In this document: piece by piece, positions 1 to 8,600 of the stretch | Layout of the letters: every line of letters starts with the position of its first letter | Position numbering within the stretch: position 1 is the stretch's first letter | Origin: Dinochytrium kinnereticum | Taxonomy: Eukaryota > Chytridiomycota > Chytridiomycetes > Chytridiales > Chytridiaceae | Length of the DNA stretch: 11,867 nucleotides | Assembly (NCBI GenBank): GCA_027604005.1 | Contig: JADGJT010000560.1 | Location: 1 to 11,867 of the forward strand | Direction: 5' to 3' | Notes under the pieces: generated by a model | Seen by the model: the letters and a program-made list of their open reading frames with translations, nothing else | What the model was told of the DNA's origin: nothing | Databases searched by the model: none | Translations under genes and position numbers: made by a program

Positions 1-2
1 AT

Positions 3-1835
3 AAGGTCCAGGAGTCCATCAAGACTTCTCAGGATCTGAAGGGTATCACGCTCAGCAAAGAGTTTGCGAGCATGCGCAGCATTGCTCAAACAGTGGGCGA
101 ATCCTCCGGATCGACCTTGGCTGCCGCCAAACTTCTTAGGGACCTCCCTGAGGATTCCGCTCCAGGCGAAGACATTCTCCTTGACGACAACCTTCTGAAA
201 AACAAACCTCCCCAAGTTAATTCAAAAAGCCTCTATATGGGATGCAACCCCTCATGCTCACGAGAGTCCGTCAAGTTTCCGGCATCTATCCAGAAGTTGT
301 TTACCGATCTGGAAAATCAAGCTCAACTCAAGTTTCCAAGCGAAGAAAATGGGTACACTGGCGCGAGTTTGAGCGGAGATGAAAAGGGGAAGATCACCAT
401 CGAAGGGGTTTTGGAGGCTCTCATGGCAAAAGTCGATGCTTTATATGACTCTGTGGGAGACGACCCTCGCTACCAAGCAGCCTTTGAACAAACTTTGGAA
501 GACGTATTCAGTCAGATGGAGAGTGAGGAGCTCACCTACGACACGTTCCTCGGAGCCGAGATCGGAAGGCAATTCATCAGCGCCATTCAGAACAGGTTCA
601 AACTCAACGTGCGTCCACCACCTCGCCAAAAGGTCAGTCAAGACCCCAAAAGCCAAATCTCGGACAACGACGTTGATCAGACTTTCCGAGAGCTGGCCAA
701 GCAGTTCCAGGTGGATGTTGGCAAGTACGAAGGAAGGATTGAGAGGATGAATGTCGACGCTGGGCAGGTCTCTGATATGTTTAACGAGATCAATAGGGAT
801 CTTCCGAGTGGAAGGGAGCAGGTTCAAACCCGCGACGATGCGGTCGCCTACATGCAGGAGAAATACAAGCAGTACGCTCAAACAAAAACGCCAACCAGAC
901 TGCTTCATAACTACGTTGGTCAAACACGGTACCAGGCCATCTCAGGCCTTGCCCCCAATTCCAACGGTGGCTACGAGATCTCTAGCGGGATAGCCAACAG
1001 CTACCTGGCTGATAGCATGAACCTCGAATCGGAGAGAGACAAGGTTGAGTTCTTCACCCCGTCAATTCCTGATGAGCTTGTCGCATTGGATTCGCTGGTG
1101 AGGGCGGTGGCAGCTGCAAGGTACCATGCCTCAAAAATCACAGACCCCCAGAAGAAGGATGGAGCCACTGAGGCAACCAAGCATGATCTTGCCGATTCGA
1201 CCATTCCAGACTCCGACACCGAATTTGATCCCAAACAGTTATTTGCAACAAACCTCAGGGATCAACCGACTTCGAGTATCGCAGAAGCTGTTCAAAAGCT
1301 CGACAACTACGTTGAGGGCTACATGAAGGAACCGACCACCGAAGAAGAGGCTTTCATTCTCCGCCATACCATCAACACTGTGAGGCAAGCGGTCAAGTAC
1401 ATGCAGCAAAAGTTCTCCACAGACGCAGCTGCAAGCAATGGAAATCCAGCCTCAGGATCGAAAGCGGACATTGACACCTACGAAACGCTTCTTGATCTGG
1501 AGGAGAACCTTTCTAAAATTGAGGCGACTGATAGTGTGGCCACTCTTCTCAAGTCAATTGATGGCAAGACACCCTCCATGGCTTTTGACGACTACACTGA
1601 TGGTGCCGGAAAGATCAATTCTGCTGAGGGAGCTGAGTACAAGGGTGGCACTATCAGGAGGGTGGTGGCCAGGCCAAAGATAACGTTAACAAAGGGAGAC
1701 ATCAAAGTGGATAATTCGGCACAGTCTTTTATGCAGAAAAGGGGGGTGACATCGAGTAGATATGGGGTTAATAGGCCTGGGCCTGCAAAGGTTGGGACAG
1801 GGCAGTTTAGGCCTATTGGATCAAAGAAGCCTTAA
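3..1835 (+). CDS. Conserved protein of unknown function, copy A (5' partial)
   Basis: I do not recognise this family. The reading frame is open from base 3, and the first Met in the window (base 72) is preceded by 23 in-frame sense codons, so the true start lies left of the window; at least 610 codons are present. The protein is hydrophilic and mostly helical in character, rich in Asp, Ser, Gln and Lys. It has no visible membrane segment and only two Cys, four residues apart (codons at 243 and 255). The last 35 or so residues become basic and rich in Gly and Pro, ending in a Lys-Lys-Pro tail. Codon use and the lack of stops indicate a real gene. A second copy lies inverted at 10692-11867; conservation of an intact frame in both copies supports coding. 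No canonical AATAAA is seen just after the stop. Function and cell location cannot be inferred; a signal peptide could sit in the missing N-terminus. Confidence 0.85.
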   Translation, partial: KVQESIKTSQDLKGITLSKEFASMRSIAQTVGESSGSTLAAAKLLRDLPEDSAPGEDILLDDNLLKNKPPQVNSKSLYMGCNPSCSRESVKFPASIQKLFTDLENQAQLKFPSEENGYTGASLSGDEKGKITIEGVLEALMAKVDALYDSVGDDPRYQAAFEQTLEDVFSQMESEELTYDTFLGAEIGRQFISAIQNRFKLNVRPPPRQKVSQDPKSQISDNDVDQTFRELAKQFQVDVGKYEGRIERMNVDAGQVSDMFNEINRDLPSGREQVQTRDDAVAYMQEKYKQYAQTKTPTRLLHNYVGQTRYQAISGLAPNSNGGYEISSGIANSYLADSMNLESERDKVEFFTPSIPDELVALDSLVRAVAAARYHASKITDPQKKDGATEATKHDLADSTIPDSDTEFDPKQLFATNLRDQPTSSIAEAVQKLDNYVEGYMKEPTTEEEAFILRHTINTVRQAVKYMQQKFSTDAAASNGNPASGSKADIDTYETLLDLEENLSKIEATDSVATLLKSIDGKTPSMAFDDYTDGAGKINSAEGAEYKGGTIRRVVARPKITLTKGDIKVDNSAQSFMQKRGVTSSRYGVNRPGPAKVGTGQFRPIGSKKP

Positions 1836-1869
1836 GTGGGTAAACGTTAGAATTGAAGAAACAAAGAAG
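663..1869 (+). repeat. Left arm of a large inverted duplication
   Basis: This stretch pairs in inverted orientation with 10657-11867. Base 663 corresponds to the right edge of the window, so the true left limit of homology is unknown. Similarity runs through the coding region, past the stop codon, and for about 34 bases into the 3' untranslated region, then fades. One codon is inserted in copy B relative to the region around base 805. The most diverged part is about 1140-1230. The stretch 1448-1606 has only one mismatch by eye. Confidence 0.9.
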
Positions 1870-1988
1870 CTTGAGGCATTCTCTGCTTATATTTCAGCTG
1901 TGATGTTTAGTCTTTTAATTTACCAAGGCGCATGGCCACTCACATAAAGTACAAACTTTATAACAGATTCAGTGAGAAATGGCTGCAG

Positions 1989-2230
1989 GACTGATTTCTC
2001 GACGCCTTTGACTCCCACGAATTCATCAGCCAGCGAGTCGAAAAGATCGGTAAGGACGATGAAAGCACCGTCACCGACCTTCTCTGAGTTTGCCAACGTC
2101 ATCCTTGTCAATAAGTTCGACCTCGCCTCGAAGGAGACCGTCGTTCGCGTCACTGGTTTCGTGAAGCAGCTCAACTCCTGGGCCATAGTCCTCCTAACCA
2201 CCCCTTCAAAATGCGCAAAAAATAAGACCA
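1989..2230 (+). pseudogene. Relic of a CobW/COG0523-family GTPase gene
   Basis: Two adjacent frames together resemble the middle of CobW-type P-loop GTPases (zinc metallochaperone ZNG1/COG0523 family). Frame 3 from about 1995 reads FLDAF...FISQ and then KIGKDDESTVTDLL, ending in a stop at 2085. Frame 1 resumes at 2086 with EFANVILVNKFDL, which contains an intact NKxD guanine-specificity motif (2110-2121), followed by a segment matching the family's usual helix and its Leu-Asn motif near 2169-2174. Between the two halves the frame shifts and a few codons usually found there appear missing. There is an in-frame stop at 1992, and no P-loop or CxCC metal motif upstream. I therefore call it a non-functional fragment, not a gene. 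The match rests on my memory of the family's motifs. Confidence 0.7.
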
Positions 2231-2489
2231 TTAGCCATCCAATATGGAGTCTGGATATGAGGCTTTAGAGCTCGATGCAACCAAGGCAAGTAATGAGATA
2301 TTTAGCCTCAAATCAAAGAAACCGAAAAAACACCTTCTAAATATTCTCCTGAAAACAGCGAAAAAGCAAGAACAACTTTAAAGTTTTACCAAATTGCATA
2401 AGCTGGACTAAAAGGAGCATTGAAGACTAGAAATTCAACTACTATGAGACTCCTCGTCTAATGTATGTATTTTGTTGTTTTTCCAGCTA
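2231..2489. other. Intergenic, no gene seen
   Basis: This AT-rich stretch lies between the GTPase relic and the 3' end of the leftward lectin gene. It probably holds that gene's 3' untranslated region. Reading the minus strand, no AATAAA is visible, but a TACATACAT element (complement of about 2461-2469), similar to yeast-type 3'-end efficiency elements, occurs about 20 nt after the stop. No other structure was recognised. Confidence 0.4.
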
Positions 2490-4940
2490 TCACGCAAATC
2501 TATCCCAAAGCGTGGAATCAGCGTCCCGGTCACAGCTCCACATAGTGACCTTGTTCTGATCACCCGCTTGATTTTTCCAGTTGACACACCCAAGAGGCTG
2601 CGTCTGAAGAAGGTTGTCCACGTACGTCCACACCTTCACCCCAGACCTCGTGCAAGTTCTTAGGTAAAGGTTCCAAGGCCTAGCGTCCTCCGGGGGGTCA
2701 GCACTGACACACATTGAAGGGTCCTCCTTGGCCCTCATGCGTCCAGTAACATCTATGGCAAAGTACTTTCTGTCGTTGTTCTCTTCAGGAACGGCCGCAA
2801 GCCATCCCCTGTCGTTGAGGGTGGTGGTGGACAGGAAACCATTGCTGCGCTGAGTCTTGTACTTGTAGTAGCTAAGATTGGGGGGGATGACGTGAGAAGC
2901 GTCGGTGGACCATCGGTGATTTGGGTTCTCAGGGCCGCCGTACGGATAGACTCCTTCTCCAACACGTCCGTAATCATCCAGCTTCCGGTTGTCTGCAAAT
3001 CTCAAAGTGGAGTCATCAGCGTTCATTCTCAGAGAGACACCGTCAGAGCATGACCTCAGGGCAAGGTCATCGTTGCTGACCCCAAATCCAGCACAGAGCT
3101 CTGGGTTGCTCTCAGGGTGAAGCTTGCCGTTGTTGTCAAAAGCCCATTTCTGAAGAGCATTCTCACGGCACGGCTCGGTGGTGATCCTCGACGACATAAC
3201 GTTGCCGTACTTCAGCGCAAGGCAAGACCCCTTCACGATCTGGAAGATCTTGGTGTAGGTGAGACCAGTGGGCATGTCATCGTCAGCCAGAACAATGAAG
3301 GAGGCGGATTTGTCGGAGCGGCTGGAGACCGTCTGGCACTCATCCAAGGTCTCCAAGAGATGGGTCTTGGTGCCATCGCCCTCAATGGGGGGCGACCAAA
3401 TTGACCTGCCCCCATTGCTGTAGACGTTGACAGAACCGTCCTTCTCCAACACGAGCCTGGAAGCGTCCTCCGAGAAAGGGATGATTCGTCTGGTTCTTCC
3501 GTTGCAGGTCAGCACCAAAGAGCGTCTCTCAAGCCGCAGGTTGGAGATGGATGAGTCTGAGAACACCGCCTCGCCCGCGTTCATGTAGTTGAGTGGAGTG
3601 CCTGAGCTGAGCTTGAAGATCTTGTAACCCGTCTCCTGCATGCGCTGTCCAGAGACCTTGTCAGAGCAGATAACCAGACCGTCATCGTTGATGGAGAGCT
3701 GCTTGTGGCTGAAGGTGGAGACAGGGTCGAAGATGGTGCCGATGATGGTGCTGCCGGCAGAGTGAATCAATCTGCAGGACGTGTCCAAGGTGAGGGTGAA
3801 GTCCTTGCCAGCGACAGTGCTTGGGTCAATGATGGATGAAGCGAACCTCCTGAGAACAGAAGAGTCCTTCACGATCTGCACGTATCCATCCTCGCCGACA
3901 CCAAACTTGAAGTTTCCATTAGGGGAGACGATGAACTGGCCTTTCTTCATAATGGGGTTGGTGTCACTCCACAACGCCTTGTTGTTGAAGATGGGGCCAG
4001 GCGAAGGGGTTGGGGAAGGGACGGTGGTAGTGATGCTGACCGGGGGAGCGGGGGGCCAAGGCACAGCGGAATCCCAACCGCTAGGGGGACCAGCGGTACC
4101 GACGGTGGCAATATCGAAGATCAAGGTGGAAGTATCCATGCCGGCATCGAGAAGGACGATCTTTCCGTCATCTTCGATCTGAAGGATGAACTGGCTGGAC
4201 TCCCTGCTGCCAGTCAATCTAGTAAGCTGAGTGTTGCGGATCTGGCCGTTGAAACTGAGTGTGTCGATAGTGCCAAAATTTGAGACAGAGAGAACTCTTG
4301 GCTCGAACGCGATGTTGGAGGCTCTGTTGAAGGCATAGTTGTTGTTGGTGCGGAGAACACCATTTGGGTTGAAAGTGATCCACCAGAGGTTGTTGTTGGA
4401 CCTTAAGATATCTCCTTCCCCAATGTAGTTGATCCCTTGACTGTCGAGGTACGTGTTGTTGGTCTTTTTTGAAGGGAATGACCAAACCATGTTGCCGGCG
4501 CCGTTTCTGATCCTGAATCGCCTGTCGTACTCGAACCTTCCGGTGAATGGTTGTCGGTCCTCTCCATCGGTATCACGAAGAGCAGTGCTGATGATGGACT
4601 GAGCCCCCTTGTTGTAAAGCTCAACGTAACCTGTTGGGGTCAAGCCCAGAGAGATGTCATCGGTAGGTTTCGGGGCAGTCCCGGTGATGAGACGCATGCT
4701 GTGGACGTCTAAATTCCCGTTGGAGGTGGGGATCTGGACTTTGAGGTACCCCGACTGGGTGAAGACGAACTTGGCGTTAGGAATGGCGGCCGAGCCGGCA
4801 GAAGGAGGGATGATCATGAAGCCACCGAGGGGCATGACGCCGTCTTGAGTCCACTCGTACTGGTTAAATTCGGCGACCGCATAGCTGGCGGTGAGAAGGA
4901 TTGCGGAGGCGATGGACGCCAGGGTGCGGAAGGACAGCAT
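2490..4940 (-). CDS. Secreted bulb-lectin / ricin-B lectin-like protein, 816 aa
   Basis: This is a predicted secreted carbohydrate-binding protein. Residues 1-23 form a signal peptide (hydrophobic core, Ala-Val-Ala end). Residues about 27-285 and 320-520 contain repeated short strands with Asp-Gly or Asn-Gly turns typical of bulb-type (B-lectin) beta-prisms. The best match to the mannose site QxDxNxVxY is EKDGSVNVY at 499-507, with Glu for Gln and Ser for Asn; the other repeats are more degenerate. A Pro/Ser/Thr-rich linker (about 285-318) separates the two lectin regions. Residues 563-816 look like a ricin-B trefoil: Cys573/Cys591 with QKW at 597-599, Cys616/Cys631, then Cys744/Cys763, Trp771, Cys785/Cys803 and Trp812. 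The Met at 4940 is chosen because the signal peptide starts there, A is at -3, and a TATA box lies about 75 nt upstream. There is no intron. No enzyme domain is visible. The gene is divergent from the other lectin gene. Sugar specificity is unknown. Confidence 0.9.
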   Translation of the reverse strand: MLSFRTLASIASAILLTASYAVAEFNQYEWTQDGVMPLGGFMIIPPSAGSAAIPNAKFVFTQSGYLKVQIPTSNGNLDVHSMRLITGTAPKPTDDISLGLTPTGYVELYNKGAQSIISTALRDTDGEDRQPFTGRFEYDRRFRIRNGAGNMVWSFPSKKTNNTYLDSQGINYIGEGDILRSNNNLWWITFNPNGVLRTNNNYAFNRASNIAFEPRVLSVSNFGTIDTLSFNGQIRNTQLTRLTGSRESSQFILQIEDDGKIVLLDAGMDTSTLIFDIATVGTAGPPSGWDSAVPWPPAPPVSITTTVPSPTPSPGPIFNNKALWSDTNPIMKKGQFIVSPNGNFKFGVGEDGYVQIVKDSSVLRRFASSIIDPSTVAGKDFTLTLDTSCRLIHSAGSTIIGTIFDPVSTFSHKQLSINDDGLVICSDKVSGQRMQETGYKIFKLSSGTPLNYMNAGEAVFSDSSISNLRLERRSLVLTCNGRTRRIIPFSEDASRLVLEKDGSVNVYSNGGRSIWSPPIEGDGTKTHLLETLDECQTVSSRSDKSASFIVLADDDMPTGLTYTKIFQIVKGSCLALKYGNVMSSRITTEPCRENALQKWAFDNNGKLHPESNPELCAGFGVSNDDLALRSCSDGVSLRMNADDSTLRFADNRKLDDYGRVGEGVYPYGGPENPNHRWSTDASHVIPPNLSYYKYKTQRSNGFLSTTTLNDRGWLAAVPEENNDRKYFAIDVTGRMRAKEDPSMCVSADPPEDARPWNLYLRTCTRSGVKVWTYVDNLLQTQPLGCVNWKNQAGDQNKVTMWSCDRDADSTLWDRFA

Positions 4941-5014
4941 ATTGTCTACGGAATGTCTATTGCGGAGGTGACTGAACTCTGCTGGTGACGAGGGAAGGCA
5001 AGAGGCAAGGGGTG

Positions 5015-5022
5015 CTTTTATA
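5015..5022 (-). promoter_or_regulatory. TATA box of the leftward lectin gene
   Basis: On the minus strand this reads TATAAAAG, a full consensus TATA box, about 75 nt upstream of the ATG at 4940. The spacing allows a transcription start about 30 nt downstream and a short 5' leader. Confidence 0.75.
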
Positions 5023-5526
5023 GATGTGGGCAGCAGTCACGGGAAGCAGAGGAGGTTGCGCTCAGACATCAGACAGAAGAGAAGAATGAGGATGGCTGCA
5101 TACACTCCTTCTGGTCGACTGGACACCAGCTGAGTTTGTTTGGCTCACCTTTGCCCAACCAGGCAGATATCCAAGCATACAGTTATTGTCAGACCATTCG
5201 CGGTTTATACCAGACGGCTTGTTTGTTGTCAGGGCACACAAGTGTAACACAAGGCAATGATCCATTAATGCAGCAGCAACGCGTGTTGAAGCAGCGACGG
5301 CTGGACGCGACATCCCAACGAGACGTGCACAAGTCTAATAAGCCGCTGCAGCCAACGCATGCACGCGCGTTATTAGGCACTGCACCAGCAGCATCACGAC
5401 ATCCCATCGACTCAGCTTACTGCTGCCCCAGACCAGTAAGGTCTCAAGCATAACCAAGCAGAACTTTCTCCCTTGCAGCCGCCGATCCTTCTGGTTCCAT
5501 CCTTCAACCACAGCTGCTCCCCGCCG

Positions 5527-5531
5527 CCAAT
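5527..5531 (+). promoter_or_regulatory. CCAAT box
   Basis: CCAAT in the forward direction lies about 47 nt upstream of the putative TATA element at 5578. This is the usual position for a CCAAT-binding complex site in fungal and other eukaryotic promoters. A 5-base match can arise by chance. Confidence 0.4.
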
Positions 5532-5577
5532 GTTTACATACAAGCACAAAATCTGAAATAACATATGCCACTGTTTG

Positions 5578-5586
5578 TATAAGAAG
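5578..5586 (+). promoter_or_regulatory. TATA-like box of the rightward gene
   Basis: TATAAGAAG lies 77 nt before the ATG at 5655, mirroring the distance of the opposite gene's TATA box. A C/T-rich tract (5602-5619), common near fungal transcription starts, follows about 16 nt downstream. A weaker AT-rich alternative lies at 5630-5640, but it would leave almost no leader. Confidence 0.55.
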
Positions 5587-5601
5587 ACGGAGTAGCTGTT
5601 A

Positions 5602-5619
5602 TCTCTCCCCCCCCTCCCC
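5602..5619 (+). promoter_or_regulatory. C/T-rich tract near the likely transcription start
   Basis: This is an uninterrupted run of 18 pyrimidines, including eight C in a row, between the TATA-like element and the ATG. Pyrimidine tracts of this kind often precede the transcription start of highly expressed fungal genes. The C-run is also a plausible sequencing-error site, but it lies outside the coding region. Confidence 0.45.
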
Positions 5620-5654
5620 AAAATACTGTTTTATTATAGAAATCGTCATAATCA

Positions 5655-8600
5655 ATGCGAGATCTCACGCTGCTACTCTTGATCGCCTTCCTTGTTGGTC
5701 TCCCGCATCAAGTGATCACCGGTGGCGGTGGTGGCAAGGCACAAGCTTGTACTGCACAGTGCACAAACTCACTTGGACAGAATGGCGGCCAGGGCGGCCC
5801 CATGTCTGAGAAGATCTGCCAATACGAGTGCATGGGCAAAGGAGATTCAAACGATGATGATAAGTTGGTGGCAGAATGTGCGAGGCTATTCAAAGTTGCC
5901 GTGGAAACTCTTGAAAAAGTCAAATTGGAGGAGCCTGAGGATCCCAAGTCCCTTCGAAGGCGAGATTTCAAAGATTCTCCCATCACCGCCGACGAAGCAG
6001 GAATCCCAGACAATGTCCAAGAACCCAGCATGGCCCAGTGCAATACCTACCGACCTCAAAACCCCGATAACATAAACTTCAAGGTCGGTCTCACCAGGAG
6101 GGACGGTAGCACTCCTGTTGGATCTGGACGAGGATCTGGTATCTGCGCGGCTCCGAGTAAGCCAAAGGAGGAAAGGCTGCGAAGGAGGCAGCTCGTTCAA
6201 GGTCTGACAGGCTTCCAAAAGTAAGTATTTTTTCTGCTTGATGTGCATGTTCATTATTGTTCAAGTGTATTCTCAAAACTAACGTTTGACTTTACTGAAT
6301 AGGTGCATCCCACTTGTGAGCAAGGTCCCCATGGCTAACCCTTACCACCCGTCCTTGACTGGTCTACCATTGGACAAGGTGGTCAAGAGGCTTGGGACAG
6401 GAATGGCCTACAGTCTCACCAACAAAGGTGTCAACTGCCTCAAACAAACAAACCCCTGCCCCTGGTCTCAATCGACGTCTGTCTCTGTGTCGAACGCCAT
6501 CTCTTTCGCCATCTCAAGAGGAGAAACTGTCACAGCCACGGAAACCAACTCTACCAACTGGAGCAAGGGAGGATCCGAAGGAGTAACCAACATCCTCAGC
6601 AAAGCCTCCGAGGACTCCATCACCAGAACCCTTGCGAAAACCAACAGCTCCTCCTTCAGTGAGAATCTCCAAGACACATTCACCAAGTCCAACGAGATAA
6701 CCCGTGGCAACACCACCACCGACACAACAGAAAATAGCTGGACCAATAGCCGCACCTGGAACCGTGAGAACAGCAAGACTCGAACAGAGGCGAATGGGTA
6801 CGAATTTACGGCCTTGGGAGGAAGTGAGTACACACTCAACGTCGGAAGCAGCAAGGACTCCATCAACCAAGAAAGCGGAGACGCGAGTCTTTCTGTTCAA
6901 TGCTCAAAGAGCAAAGGCTGGGACCAAACCACCAACTTCGGAATCAGTTCTGACGCTCTACAGGCGGGTTATGCTGTTACGATTAAGTCACAGGATGACA
7001 AGTCAGTGACCTTTTCCATATCGAAAGGTGCGATGAAGTCCAAGTCCCTCCGCAACGACTGCTCCCGTCAGCGCACTGACAACAATGGGAAGAACTATGC
7101 TGTTCGCCACAACTGCGATAACTCACACACCATCACCTACTCGCACGGCGGCACCAAGGCTTACACTCATGGTCACACCAACGCGTTTGCCAACGAGCTG
7201 AGGGAGACCGACTCCATCTCCAACGCGTACATGAAGGGCAACACGACGGAAACAGGCTGGTCAATCACCAACACCGATGCTTACGGCTACGCGACCACCA
7301 ATACTTACGGTACAAACACGGAAAAGTCTAAAACCTTCAGCGATGGTTCGGAACATACTGACGCGTACGCGAAGGCAAAGAGTGAGGAGACCTCCAACAC
7401 CACCACCATCACCATCACCTCCTCCATTGAAACTACGCAGACAATGTTCCTCCCTCCTGGCACCATTGGGTACCCCGTCTGTAGGCCACTTGTTATATCA
7501 GAGATCACCCCTTGGAGCTGCATTGAGGAAGATGGCGATGTGATCTACACCACCGAGGTTCAAGTTCCTGCCTCCCTCCAGCAGTCAAACAATGTTTCGT
7601 GTATCCTGGACTTTGAAGATCCCGGTTCCCCTCCAAGAGTCTTCAAGCATGTTGCCCAGAGGTACCTTAACATTCCTGATGGAGCTATCATGAAGTTTGG
7701 CTACGTTATGGACCCTCTCAGGGGAACAAACGTAGTCGATAGCCTCACTAATGGTGACTACACGCTCAAGTTTGATAACCCGCAATCATGTAATATTGGT
7801 GTCTTTCAAGGCTCCAACATGATCTGGTCTACCGGCATTACGAACGGCTACTTTAACCGGAGCTCTTCTCTGAGCTTGAAGCCGAGAGGTTGTCGCATGC
7901 GTGTCACCACCGATGGCCATCTTATCCAGGAGGCTCTTGGCGTGTACATCAATGCGCCCTTGGACTGGACCATGGCGTGGTCCACTCAACCCTATGGAAT
8001 TGACTATCCTGTTGGTGTGTTCGGAGACAAGGGCTACTCGCTGGTGCTGCAGGCAGATGGCGAACTTGAGCTGTTGGATGGCAAGGACGTCAGGATCTGG
8101 TCGAGCAAGCTCAGTAAGAATCGATATGGCTACAAGTATCCTGTCATGTCCATCTTCCCTGCTATCATGCCGACCGAGTCTTCTCTACCTGCTGCTAGGG
8201 ACCTGCACAATACGCGGCCAAGCAACATCAAATGGCTGGGGGATAGGTTGAAGCTTGGGTCTTGCGACACAATGTACATGAAGAGCGGCGAAGGCATCAT
8301 CTCGCCTAACGGTCGGTTTGCCGTTTACCTCGATCAAGGCGGAAACATGTTCATCAAGGACGGAGAGAGAACCATGTGGCAGACGCAGACCATGGACATG
8401 TGGTACGCCAAAGGTCCCTACCGAGCTGGGCTTGACGCCACCGGGAGGTTCCAGATTAAGGACTCTGGCAGTAAGGTCATCTGGAGCACGGAGACTGGTG
8501 GGATGGACAGCATGGTCATTGACAACAACGGCGTCTTTATGGGATTCACTGATTCCGGATTCCCGACTTGGACGCTCAGGGTTGACCTTAAGGCTGCCTT

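Larger units (their letters stand above)
4941..5654. promoter_or_regulatory. Shared divergent promoter region of the two lectin genes
   Basis: These 714 bases separate two start codons that point away from each other. Each gene has a TATA-like element at nearly the same distance (about 75-80 nt) from its ATG, so both core promoters sit at the ends and the central 550 bases or so could carry shared upstream sites. No convincing ORF is present. Co-regulation is inference from layout. Confidence 0.7.

Noticed and set aside
1920..2231. A 103-codon minus-strand frame over the GTPase relic
   Set aside because: The recognisable COG0523 motifs are on the plus strand. The antisense frame has no family features.
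5136..5571. Open frames of 70-105 codons within the divergent promoter region
   Set aside because: Several overlap on both strands with no protein-like character, and they sit between two clear core promoters.
6286..6302. A separate gene starting at a TTG codon at 6286
   Set aside because: These bases are the 3' end of a well-formed intron. Splicing joins the frame to the upstream signal-peptide exon in phase.
6468..6900. Antisense open frames of about 130 codons opposite the Ser/Thr/Asn-rich region
   Set aside because: They are by-products of the biased codons on the plus strand. They carry no recognisable protein features and no promoter.
6480..7440. Named aerolysin/ETX-MTX2 pore-forming domain in the Ser/Thr/Asn-rich region
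   Set aside because: Composition alone suggests it. No diagnostic motif could be identified, so it is kept only as a hypothesis.
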